From contig JASLFM010000070.1 of the NCBI GenBank assembly GCA_030150585.1, forward strand, positions 1-5,655: a DNA stretch of 5,655 bases. The letters are read 5' to 3'. The first letter of the stretch is position 1. Each line of letters starts with the position of its first letter. The translations under genes were made by a program, and so were the position numbers. Shown one piece after another: positions 1-5,655 of this stretch. A model generated the notes under the pieces. The model was not told the origin of the DNA. It did no database searches and saw only the letters and a program-made list of their open reading frames with translations. Source of the DNA: Acidovorax sp. Lineage in GTDB: Bacteria; Pseudomonadota; Gammaproteobacteria; Burkholderiales; Burkholderiaceae_C.

Positions 1-369
1 CTGCACCAGGCCCGTGCGAACGGCCTCGGCCAGCGACCAGTCGGCGCCGCCCGCGTCGCGCACCGTGGTGAAGCCGCGCTCCAGCATGCCCCGCATGATG
101 GGCAGCGCGCGCAGCATGGTGAACACGGTGGGCAGCTTGGCGACGCCGCCCAGGTTGAACGAAGAAGCCACCACGTGCACGTGGCAGTCGATCAGCCCCG
201 GCATCACCGTGAGGCCCGCGGCATCGATCACCTGCGCCCCCTCGGGCGCCTGCAACTGCGGCCCCACGGCCGCGATGCGCCCGTCCTGCACCAGCACAGA
301 GTGACCAGCACGCAGCGTGAGGGCATGAACGTCCAGAACGTTGCCGTTGGCGATCAGCAAGCAGGTCAC
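1..369 (-). CDS. Metal-dependent amidohydrolase, N-terminal 123 residues (runs off the left edge)
   Basis: This is the start of an amidohydrolase-superfamily enzyme, a family that hydrolyses amide or related C-N bonds using metal bound in a TIM barrel. Residues 1-55 form the usual small N-terminal beta domain, with the pattern DGRIAAVG at 29-36 and an IDAAG turn at 48-52. MPGLIDCHVHV at 56-66 then gives the first metal ligands, His63 and His65. ERGFTTVRDAGG at 97-108 is typical of the imidazolonepropionase/Xaa-Pro-dipeptidase-like branch. The remaining metal ligands and substrate pocket lie outside the window, so the substrate cannot be read. The chosen start is a GTG whose last two bases form part of the matB stop codon (GTGA overlap), with an AAGGGG motif 8 nt upstream. 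No signal peptide is visible, so it is probably cytoplasmic. Family call is firm; specificity is unknown. Confidence 0.88.
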   Translation of the reverse strand, partial: MTCLLIANGNVLDVHALTLRAGHSVLVQDGRIAAVGPQLQAPEGAQVIDAAGLTVMPGLIDCHVHVVASSFNLGGVAKLPTVFTMLRALPIMRGMLERGFTTVRDAGGADWSLAEAVRTGLVQ

Positions 370-1919
370 GCGAACAGCCCCTTGTATTGCTCGCGCAGAA
401 GGTTCTTCTGCACCTTGCCCATGGTGTTGCGCGGCAGCTCGGTGGTGACGAAGCAGCGCTTGGGGATCTTGAAGTTGGCGAGCTGGCCCTTGAGTTGCGC
501 GACGATCGCATCGCCGTCGAGCGTCGCGCCGGGTTTGGGGATGACCACGGCCACGCCCACCTCGCCAAAATCGGGGTGCGGCACGCCCACCAGGGCGCTC
601 TCGGCCACGCCGGGCATCTCGTTGATGTAGCCCTCGATCTCGGCCGGGTAGACGTTGTAGCCGCCGCTGATGATCAGGTCCTTGCTGCGGCCTACGATGC
701 TTACGTACCCTCGCTCGTCCACCTTGCCCACGTCGCCGGTCTTGAACCAGCCGTCGGTGCTGAACTCTTCCTTGGTTTTCTCGGGCATGCGCCAGTAGCC
801 CTTGAACACGTTGGGGCCCCTGACCTGGATGTTGCCGATCTCGCCCACGGGCACCTCCTTGCCCGCGTCGTCCACCACGCGCAGGCCCACGCCGGGCAGC
901 GGAAAACCCACGGTGGAGCCACGTCGCTCGCTCTGGTTCTGGTAGCGCGCATCGGCCGCGTAGGGATTGCTGGTGAGCATGATGGTCTCGCTCATGCCGT
1001 AGCGCTCCAGGATGGTGTGGCCCGTGCGGTCCTGCCATTCCTTGAAAGTTTCGATGAGCAGCGGTGCCGACCCCGCGATGAACAGGCGCATGTGGCTCGC
1101 CGCCGCCTGGGTGAGCGCGGGCTCGGCCAGCATGCGCACATAGAGCGTGGGCACGCCCATGAACACGGTGGCGCGCGGCATGGCGGCGATGACGGCCTTG
1201 GGGTCGAACTTCGCCATCCAGATCATCTTGCTGCCGTTGATGAGCGCGCCGTGGATGGCCACGAACAGGCCGTGCACGTGGAAGATGGGCAAAGCGTGGA
1301 TGAGCACGTCGCCGGGCTTCCAGCCCCAGTAGTCCTTGAGCACCTCGGCGTTGGAGAGCAGATTGCCATGCGTGAGCATGGCCCCTTTGCTGCGGCCCGT
1401 GGTGCCGCTGGTGTAGAGGATGGCGGCGAGGTCGTCGGCGTTCTTGGCGGCCACTTGGTGCGCATCGGCATGGTGCGCCGCGCGCTCCAGCAGGCTGCCC
1501 GTGCGGTCGTCGCCCAGCGTAAAGACGTGCTGCGTGCCCGCGGTAAAGGCAATCTTGCTCACCCAGCCGAAGTTGGCCGGCGTGCACACGACCACGGCGG
1601 GCTCGGCGTTGCCGATGAAGTACTCGATCTCCGCGCTCTGGTAGGCCGTGTTGAGCGGCAGGAACACGTAGCCCGCGCGCAGCGTGGCGAGGTACAGGAT
1701 CATGGCCTCGACCGACTTCTCGACCTGCACGGCGATGCGGCTGCCTGCGGGAATTTTCAGCGAGGCGAGCAGGTTGGCCATGCGGCCGCTCGCGCGGTCC
1801 AGGTCGCGCCAGGTGTAGAGCAGCTGCTCGCCGCTGGCCGAGGTGGTCTCGACGGCGATCTGGTCCAGGTCGGCGGGAAAAGCGGCGCGCAGCGCGGCGA
1901 AGAGGTTGTGGGAGTTCAT
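366..1919 (-). CDS. matB: Malonyl-CoA synthetase (malonate--CoA ligase), AMP-forming
   Basis: The enzyme joins malonate and CoA at the cost of ATP, through a malonyl-adenylate, giving malonyl-CoA in the cytoplasm. It is a complete 517-residue member of the acyl-CoA synthetase (ANL) family, a usual length for MatB. Visible motifs: P-loop LYTSGTTGRSKGA at 169-180 region, HVHGL at 214-218, FMGVPTLYVRML at 253-264, ERYGMSET at 305-312, TGD at 394-396, the hinge region GRSKDLIISGGYNVYPAEIE at 410-429, and PRNTMGK with the adenylation lysine K502. The MGVPT..R and ERYGMSET...SNPY...TVGFPLPGV patterns are those I associate with MatB rather than long-chain or acetyl-CoA ligases. The frame stays open 27 codons further upstream, but those would overlap the crotonase gene; the ATG at 1919 has a TGAGG ribosome site 5 nt away. 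It may also accept substituted malonates, as known MatB enzymes do. Confidence 0.93.
   Translation of the reverse strand: MNSHNLFAALRAAFPADLDQIAVETTSASGEQLLYTWRDLDRASGRMANLLASLKIPAGSRIAVQVEKSVEAMILYLATLRAGYVFLPLNTAYQSAEIEYFIGNAEPAVVVCTPANFGWVSKIAFTAGTQHVFTLGDDRTGSLLERAAHHADAHQVAAKNADDLAAILYTSGTTGRSKGAMLTHGNLLSNAEVLKDYWGWKPGDVLIHALPIFHVHGLFVAIHGALINGSKMIWMAKFDPKAVIAAMPRATVFMGVPTLYVRMLAEPALTQAAASHMRLFIAGSAPLLIETFKEWQDRTGHTILERYGMSETIMLTSNPYAADARYQNQSERRGSTVGFPLPGVGLRVVDDAGKEVPVGEIGNIQVRGPNVFKGYWRMPEKTKEEFSTDGWFKTGDVGKVDERGYVSIVGRSKDLIISGGYNVYPAEIEGYINEMPGVAESALVGVPHPDFGEVGVAVVIPKPGATLDGDAIVAQLKGQLANFKIPKRCFVTTELPRNTMGKVQKNLLREQYKGLFA
378..383 (-). promoter_or_regulatory. Ribosome binding site of the amidohydrolase
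   Basis: AAGGGG on the minus strand, 8 nt before the GTG start at 369 and within the final codons of matB. It is a moderate match to a Shine-Dalgarno sequence and supports the GTG start with its 4-nt overlap of the matB stop. Confidence 0.5.
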
Positions 1920-1924
1920 GGAGG

Positions 1925-1928
1925 CCTC
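1925..1928 (-). promoter_or_regulatory. Ribosome binding site that fixes the matB start
   Basis: GAGG on the minus strand, 5 nt before the ATG at 1919. It overlaps the TGA stop of the crotonase gene (TGAGG). It favours the 517-residue MatB over the in-frame ATG at 2000, which lies inside the crotonase gene. Confidence 0.65.
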
Positions 1929-2697
1929 AGAAATTCGGGGATCGTTTGGCAAGGAAAGCGGCAATGCCCTCGCGGTGTTCCGCGCTGTCGGCATAGGCAT
2001 AGGGGTCGGCGGGGCCCTGGGCCGCGCCTTCGGAGGGCTTCAGCGCCCGCAGTGTCTGCTTGTTCAGGCGCGCCGCGCCGGGCGCCAGCGCCGCGATGCG
2101 CAGCGCCGCACCGAGGGCGTCGGCCTCCAGCAAATCAGGCTCGGCCACGCGGCTCAGAAAACCGCGCGCCAGCATGTCGTGTGCGCTGAAGGTGGCGGCC
2201 TCCAGCAGCATCTGGCGCGCCGTCACCTCGCCCACGGCACCCGCGACAAGCCGGGCCTCGCGCGGCGCCATCGGAAAGCCGAGCTTGGCGATGGGTGCGC
2301 CGAAGCGCGCATTGGCGGCGGCCACGCGGATGTCACAGCAGCTCGCGATCTCCACGCCCGCGCCCATGCAGGCGCCCGCGATGCGCGCCACGATGGGCAC
2401 GTCGCAGGCCAGCATGGCGGCGAGGCCGCCCCAAACATCGCTCTCATGGAAGTCGCGCAGGCTCGCTGCATCGAAGCGAAAGGCAGGGTACTCGGAGATA
2501 TCGCCGCCCGCGCAGAACGCGCCACCCTCGCCCTCGATGAGCACACAGCGCGCATCGGAGCTGCGCTGAATGCTCTCAAAAACAGAGCGCAGCTGGCGCC
2601 ACATGGCGCGCGACATGGCATTGAGCCGTCCCTCGTGGCGCAGCACCACGCGCACCACCCCATGCTCGCCCGCGGCGGCCGTCACTTCACCCGACAT
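1927..2697 (-). CDS. Crotonase-family protein (annotated-type enoyl-CoA hydratase/isomerase), one catalytic Glu replaced
   Basis: This 256-residue protein has the length and fold signature of the crotonase superfamily, which acts on acyl-CoA thioesters through an enolate stabilised by an oxyanion hole. The oxyanion-hole segments are AFCAGGDI at 60-67 and GACMGAG at 108-114. The glutamate equivalent to Glu144 of rat enoyl-CoA hydratase is present as E116 in VEIASCCDI. The second, Glu164-equivalent position, which normally reads PE after FG, is Ile136 in FGAPIAKLG at 132-140. A plain hydratase therefore looks less likely than an isomerase, decarboxylase, hydrolase or another crotonase reaction, but the sequence does not say which. 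The ATG at 2697 has a GGAG 9 nt upstream inside the end of the previous gene, from which it is separated by 6 nt. Placed just before matB, it may process a CoA thioester made by MatB. Superfamily is certain; reaction is not. Confidence 0.9.
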   Translation of the reverse strand: MSGEVTAAAGEHGVVRVVLRHEGRLNAMSRAMWRQLRSVFESIQRSSDARCVLIEGEGGAFCAGGDISEYPAFRFDAASLRDFHESDVWGGLAAMLACDVPIVARIAGACMGAGVEIASCCDIRVAAANARFGAPIAKLGFPMAPREARLVAGAVGEVTARQMLLEAATFSAHDMLARGFLSRVAEPDLLEADALGAALRIAALAPGAARLNKQTLRALKPSEGAAQGPADPYAYADSAEHREGIAAFLAKRSPNF

Positions 2698-2703
2698 GCG
2701 TCA

Positions 2704-3696
2704 TCACTCCAATTTGACCCCAGAGGCCTTCACCACCTGTGCCCAGCGCTTGATCTCGCTGCCAACGAACTTGCCGAAGTCCTGCGGGCTCAGCGCTCCG
2801 TATTCGGCACCGTTGTTGGCCCAGATGTTCTTGATTTCGTCCGCCGCGCCGATCTTGCGCACTTCTTCCACCACGCGGGCCTGCACGTCGGCCGGCGTGC
2901 CCTTGGGCGCCCACAGGCCGTACCAGGTGGTGACGGTGTAGTCAGGCAGGCCCAACTCGGCGGCGCAGGGCACGTCGGGGAAGGCGGGGTTGCGCTTGGT
3001 ACCCGCCACCATCAGCGCCTTGATGCGGCCGTTGCGGATGTAGCCTGCGGACGAGCCCAGGCCGTCGAACATCATGTCCACTTGGCCGCCCACCAGATCG
3101 GCCAGCGCGGGGCCCGCACCGCGGTAGGGGATGTGGGTGATGAAGGTCTTGGACTGGATCTTGAACAGCTCGCCTGCGAGATGGTGCGAACTGCCCGAGC
3201 CTGCGGAGGCGTAGTTGTACTTGGCGGGGCTGGAGCGCACCACGTTCAGGAACTCGCGGTAATCCTTCACCGGCATGTTCTTGGGGTTGACCACCAGCAC
3301 CTGGGGCACGCTGGCAAGCAGGGCCAGGGGAATAAAGTCCTTCTCCAGGTCGTAATCGAGCTTGGGGTAGACGGACGGGGCGATCACGTGGTGGGCCCCG
3401 CCCATGAACAGCGTGTACCCGTCGGGGTGCTGCTTGGCAGCAAAGCTCGCGCCCACATTGCCGCCCGCGCCACCGCGGTTGTCGATCACCAGCGTCTTGC
3501 CCGTGGTCTTGGCGAACTGCGCTGAAAAAGGGCGCGCGAACGTGTCGGTGCCGCCGCCCGCGGGGAAGGGAACCACCAGGTTCACGGGCTTGGAGGGCCA
3601 GGTGCTCTGCGCCCGACTCCAGGGGGCCGCCAGGGCCAGCCCTGCGGCGCCGGCGCCGCGCAGCAGGCCGCGCCGGTGGATCAGCGTGTCTTTCAT
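2704..3696 (-). CDS. Bug/TctC-type tripartite tricarboxylate transporter solute-binding protein
   Basis: A 330-residue periplasmic binding protein of the Bug (TctC) family, which captures small carboxylates and related solutes for TctAB-type transporters or for sensing. The N-terminus carries a twin-arginine-like signal: HRRGLLRG at 7-14, a hydrophobic stretch of Ala/Gly/Leu at 15-24, and a likely cleavage site after SRA at 27-29. The mature protein begins with the family pattern KPVNLVVPFPAGGGTD at 36-51, followed by NRGGAGGNVGA at 73-83 and PDGYTL at 91-96; the conserved THIPYRGAGPALADLVGG lies at 187-204. The longer in-frame start 20 codons upstream lacks a good ribosome site and would bury the signal; the ATG at 3696 has AGGAG 7 nt upstream. 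No tctA or tctB gene is in the window. Neighbours suggest malonate or a malonate-related compound as ligand, by inference only. Confidence 0.92.
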   Translation of the reverse strand: MKDTLIHRRGLLRGAGAAGLALAAPWSRAQSTWPSKPVNLVVPFPAGGGTDTFARPFSAQFAKTTGKTLVIDNRGGAGGNVGASFAAKQHPDGYTLFMGGAHHVIAPSVYPKLDYDLEKDFIPLALLASVPQVLVVNPKNMPVKDYREFLNVVRSSPAKYNYASAGSGSSHHLAGELFKIQSKTFITHIPYRGAGPALADLVGGQVDMMFDGLGSSAGYIRNGRIKALMVAGTKRNPAFPDVPCAAELGLPDYTVTTWYGLWAPKGTPADVQARVVEEVRKIGAADEIKNIWANNGAEYGALSPQDFGKFVGSEIKRWAQVVKASGVKLE

Positions 3697-3743
3697 TCCT
3701 CGTCTCCTGTCGTTGTTGAATGGGGGGAAAGAACCATCGGGAG
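3697..3743. other. 47-nt spacer between malonyl-CoA decarboxylase and Bug-protein genes
   Basis: The longest non-coding stretch in the window. On the minus strand it holds a run of six C and the AGGAG ribosome site. The only pairing I see is a weak 4-bp ATGG/CCAT stem with no following T-tract, so it is not an intrinsic terminator. Whether a promoter or processing site lies here cannot be told by eye. Confidence 0.6.
3704..3708 (-). promoter_or_regulatory. Ribosome binding site that fixes the Bug-protein start
   Basis: AGGAG on the minus strand, 7 nt before the ATG at 3696. It supports this start over the in-frame ATG at 3756, which would begin inside the decarboxylase gene and add 20 residues ahead of the signal peptide. 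Confidence 0.75.
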
Positions 3744-5213
3744 TCAATCGGGGCACAGGCCGTCGATTTCACCCGACACCGGCACCTGGCCCTGGGCAAG
3801 CTGGGCGCGGTGCTTGTCGATGCGCTTGAGATCGTAGAGGTAATTCACCATCAGCCCGAAGGACTGCTTCATGCCCTTGTGCGACGGATCGCCCGCCCAG
3901 TTGAGCCGCTCCACGCGCGCGCCGTTGCCCAGGTGGAAGCGTGCCACCGGATCCACGGGCTTGCCGTCCTGCAACTCGCGCCCCAGGTACCAGGCCGCGC
4001 ACTGCAACAGGGCCTGGCGCACGGGCGATTTGGCGTCGAGTTCGAGTGCTTTGTCGGCTGCGCCGACGAGGTGCGCCGCCATGTCCTTCGCGTTCTGCGG
4101 CTCGACCGACAAGGCACGGCCCAGCTCGGCGCGCTGCTTGTCGCCCAGGCGCTCGAGCACCGTGGCCGCATTCTTCGCGAGCCAGGGTCGCAGGCCCGGT
4201 ATGGGCGAGAGCGTGGCGAAGGTGCGCAGGCGCGGGAACTCCTCCTTGAGCGTCTCCACCACGTGCTTGATGAGCGAGTTGCCGAAACTCACGCCGCGCA
4301 GGCCTGTCTGCGTGTTGCTGATCGAGTAGAAAATTGCCGTGGTGGCCTTGGCGAGGTCGGCCGGCGCTGCCGATTCGTCGAGCAGCGGCGTGATGCTCTC
4401 GGAGATGCGGTCCACGAGCGCCACCTCCACGAAGATCAAAGGCTCGTTGGGTAGGCTCGGGTGGAAGAAGCCGTAACAGCGGCGGTCGCTGTCCAGGCGG
4501 TTCTTCAGGTCGGCCCAGCTGCGGATGTCGTGCACAGCCTCGTACTTGATGAGCTTCTCGATCAGCGAGGCCGGCGAATCCCACGACAGGCGGCGCAGCT
4601 CCAGGAAGGCCACGTCGAACCAGGTGGAGAACAGGTGTTCCAGCTCCGCGTCGAGCGCGAGCAGGCGCTTGTCGCCCTTGAGCTCGCGCAGCAGCTCGGC
4701 GCGCAAGTCCACGAGAAAGCGCATGCCCGCCGCCGGCACCGCGAAGCGCTGCAGCAGCCGCGTGCGCGGCGAGACAAGCGCTCGGCGCAGACCGATCTCG
4801 GCCTGGCCCTCGTCGGCCGTGCCCGCTGCGGCCTCGTAGCGCTGGCGCGCGGTACGGATGCGCGAGGCGTCGGGCGTGAACTGTTCGCACATCAGCAGCC
4901 ACAGGTCGCGCCGCTCCTCGGGGCCGGCCTTGGCATACCAGTCGATCACGGCCTGGGCGTGGCGCCCGCCTTCGAGTTCGCTGACCTGGGGCGAGGCCAC
5001 GGCCTGCAAGTCGGCCAGCAGGCGGCGCAGCACACGCGGTGACAGCGCCTCGGCGCCGCGGCGCAGCGTGGCGGCCAGGCGCTCGTGCGTGGTGCGCGGA
5101 GCCTCGGGCTTGGCGGCACCGCCCTGCCCGTCCTTGGCAGAGGGTTTGGCGGTGGATTGGGCGGATGAGCGCAGGCGCGAGACGCTGCGCGAGATCCAGG
5201 TGGTGGCGTTCAT
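3744..5213 (-). CDS. matA: Malonyl-CoA decarboxylase
   Basis: Catalyses malonyl-CoA to acetyl-CoA plus CO2, the step that feeds the product of MatB into central metabolism. At 489 residues it has the usual two-part build: a helical N-terminal domain and a GNAT-fold catalytic C-terminal domain. Conserved family blocks are FFHPSLPNEPLIFVEVAL at 249-266, SISNTQTGLRGVSFGNSLIK at 297-316, LSPIPGL at 335-341, and FHLGNGARVERLNWAGD at 426-442, followed by KGMKQSFGLMVNYLYD ending at 461. His427 matches the family's catalytic histidine and Ser336 in SPIPG the expected active-site serine, as I recall the human enzyme. About 40 N-terminal residues are low-complexity, rich in Ser, Ala, Lys and Pro. There is no peroxisomal tail, consistent with a cytoplasmic enzyme. 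The ATG overlaps the upstream regulator stop (ATGA) and has AGGA 7 nt upstream. Confidence 0.95.
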   Translation of the reverse strand: MNATTWISRSVSRLRSSAQSTAKPSAKDGQGGAAKPEAPRTTHERLAATLRRGAEALSPRVLRRLLADLQAVASPQVSELEGGRHAQAVIDWYAKAGPEERRDLWLLMCEQFTPDASRIRTARQRYEAAAGTADEGQAEIGLRRALVSPRTRLLQRFAVPAAGMRFLVDLRAELLRELKGDKRLLALDAELEHLFSTWFDVAFLELRRLSWDSPASLIEKLIKYEAVHDIRSWADLKNRLDSDRRCYGFFHPSLPNEPLIFVEVALVDRISESITPLLDESAAPADLAKATTAIFYSISNTQTGLRGVSFGNSLIKHVVETLKEEFPRLRTFATLSPIPGLRPWLAKNAATVLERLGDKQRAELGRALSVEPQNAKDMAAHLVGAADKALELDAKSPVRQALLQCAAWYLGRELQDGKPVDPVARFHLGNGARVERLNWAGDPSHKGMKQSFGLMVNYLYDLKRIDKHRAQLAQGQVPVSGEIDGLCPD

Positions 5214-5655
5214 GGAATGATCCTGGATTGGTGGTTCAAGGCCATGTCGGCCAGCGCATCGCGCTGGGCCAGGAGGTGGTTGCGCATGGCCGCTTCGGCG
5301 CCCTCGCAGTCGCGGCGCTTGAGGGCGTCGAACACCGCCAGGTGCTCGGCCAGGCTCTGCTGCATGCGGCCGGGCACGTGCAGCGTCTTGTGGCGCGCCA
5401 GGCGCAGGATTTTTCGCAGGTCACCGATGGTCTGGGCCAGCCAGCGGTTGTCGGCCAGCGTGATGAAGGCCTCGTGGATGGCGTAGTTGGCTTCGTAGTA
5501 GGCGTCGATGCGGCCCGCCTGCGCGTGGCTTTGCAGGCGCTGGTGCAGTACCTCCAGCGCCTCGATGTCGGCGGCGCCGGCGCGCGCCGTGGCCTCGTAG
5601 GCGGCGCGGCCCTCCAGCAGCGCGATCACGGGGAAGATTTCGCCCACATCGCGCC
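5210..5655 (-). CDS. GntR/FadR-family transcriptional regulator, C-terminal FCD domain (N-terminus beyond right edge)
   Basis: The fragment holds about 147 residues of an all-helical FCD effector-binding domain ending in NHQSRIIP. Landmarks are the opening helix with LLEGRAAYEATARA, the segment YYEANYAIHEAF with the metal-ligand type histidine, LAEHLAVFDALKRRD with a second, and AAMRNHLLAQRD with a third. The first ligand position, often Asp in N-x-x-x-H type segments of this family, is Asn here (codon at 5486-5488). The winged-helix DNA-binding domain must lie to the right of the window. The stop codon overlaps the malonyl-CoA decarboxylase start (ATGA), so regulator and enzymes are probably co-transcribed and translationally coupled. 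By analogy with MatR of the rhizobial mat genes, it probably represses or controls this operon in response to malonate or a related acid; that role is inferred. Confidence 0.9.
   Translation of the reverse strand, partial: RDVGEIFPVIALLEGRAAYEATARAGAADIEALEVLHQRLQSHAQAGRIDAYYEANYAIHEAFITLADNRWLAQTIGDLRKILRLARHKTLHVPGRMQQSLAEHLAVFDALKRRDCEGAEAAMRNHLLAQRDALADMALNHQSRIIP
5221..5224 (-). promoter_or_regulatory. Ribosome binding site of malonyl-CoA decarboxylase
   Basis: AGGA on the minus strand, 7 nt before the ATG at 5213. It lies inside the last codons of the regulator gene, so translation of the decarboxylase can be re-initiated by ribosomes finishing the regulator. Confidence 0.65.

Noticed and set aside
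1920..2000. Longer MatB start at 2000 adding 27 residues
   Set aside because: It would overlap the crotonase coding region by 74 nt, adds residues that do not look like MatB, and the ATG at 1919 has its own ribosome site.
387..2189. 600-codon plus-strand open frame antisense to matB and the crotonase gene
   Set aside because: Its translation is rich in His, Ala, Gly and Arg with no recognisable domain, and it lies opposite two well-supported genes. High GC at third codon positions removes stops from the opposite strand.
1843..3525. 560-codon plus-strand open frame spanning the crotonase and Bug genes
   Set aside because: Same composition bias, no domain, crosses real gene boundaries; an antisense shadow.
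3697..3743. Possible terminator in the 47-nt spacer
   Set aside because: Only a 4-bp stem with a 10-nt loop and no T-tract on the minus strand.
3697..3756. Longer Bug-protein start at 3756 adding 20 residues
   Set aside because: It begins inside the decarboxylase gene and would put a polar stretch ahead of a normal signal peptide; AGGAG sits correctly for the ATG at 3696.
2942..3799. Minus-strand 285-codon frame overlapping the Bug gene
   Set aside because: It is a frame-shifted reading of the Bug gene, very rich in Arg, Gly and Pro, with no domain.
3720..5042. Plus-strand open frames (3720-4454 and 4461-5042) opposite malonyl-CoA decarboxylase
   Set aside because: Both mirror conserved blocks of the decarboxylase on the other strand and have no family features of their own.

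Overview
The window is a compact, GC-rich stretch in which every supported gene lies on the minus strand, so transcription runs from the right edge towards position 1. Base composition, the presence of a Bug-type solute-binding protein and the general look of the proteins suggest a betaproteobacterium, probably Burkholderiales and perhaps Comamonadaceae. That assignment is inference from style, not from a marker gene.

In transcription order the genes are: (1) the C-terminal FCD effector domain of a GntR/FadR-family regulator, cut by the right edge (5655-5210); (2) malonyl-CoA decarboxylase (5213-3744); (3) a Bug/TctC-type periplasmic solute-binding protein with a twin-arginine-like signal peptide (3696-2704); (4) a crotonase/enoyl-CoA hydratase-family protein (2697-1927); (5) an AMP-forming malonyl-CoA synthetase, MatB (1919-366); (6) the first 123 residues of a metal-dependent amidohydrolase, cut by the left edge (369-1). 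Junctions are very tight: ATGA overlap, 47 nt gap, 6 nt gap, 7 nt gap, GTGA overlap. No terminator or internal promoter is visible, so this looks like one operon whose promoter and regulator DNA-binding domain lie beyond the right edge.

The recognisable core is malonate catabolism. MatB activates malonate with ATP and CoA to malonyl-CoA, and the decarboxylase converts that to acetyl-CoA and CO2. A GntR regulator, a decarboxylase and a synthetase also occur together in the rhizobial mat system (matR, matA, matB, matC). Here no MatC-type permease is in view. A lone Bug-type binding protein sits in the cluster instead, and two extra enzymes (crotonase and amidohydrolase) are built into it. The crotonase keeps one of the two classical catalytic glutamates but has Ile where the second should be, so its reaction is uncertain. 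The amidohydrolase, coupled to matB by an overlapping start, suggests the true substrate may be an amide or other conjugate that releases malonate or a substituted malonate. This is a hypothesis.

There is no gene-free stretch over 300 bases. The longest intergenic gap is 47 nt. I saw no RNA genes, mobile elements, CRISPR arrays or notable repeats. Several long plus-strand open frames, up to 600 codons, are antisense shadows of the minus-strand genes.
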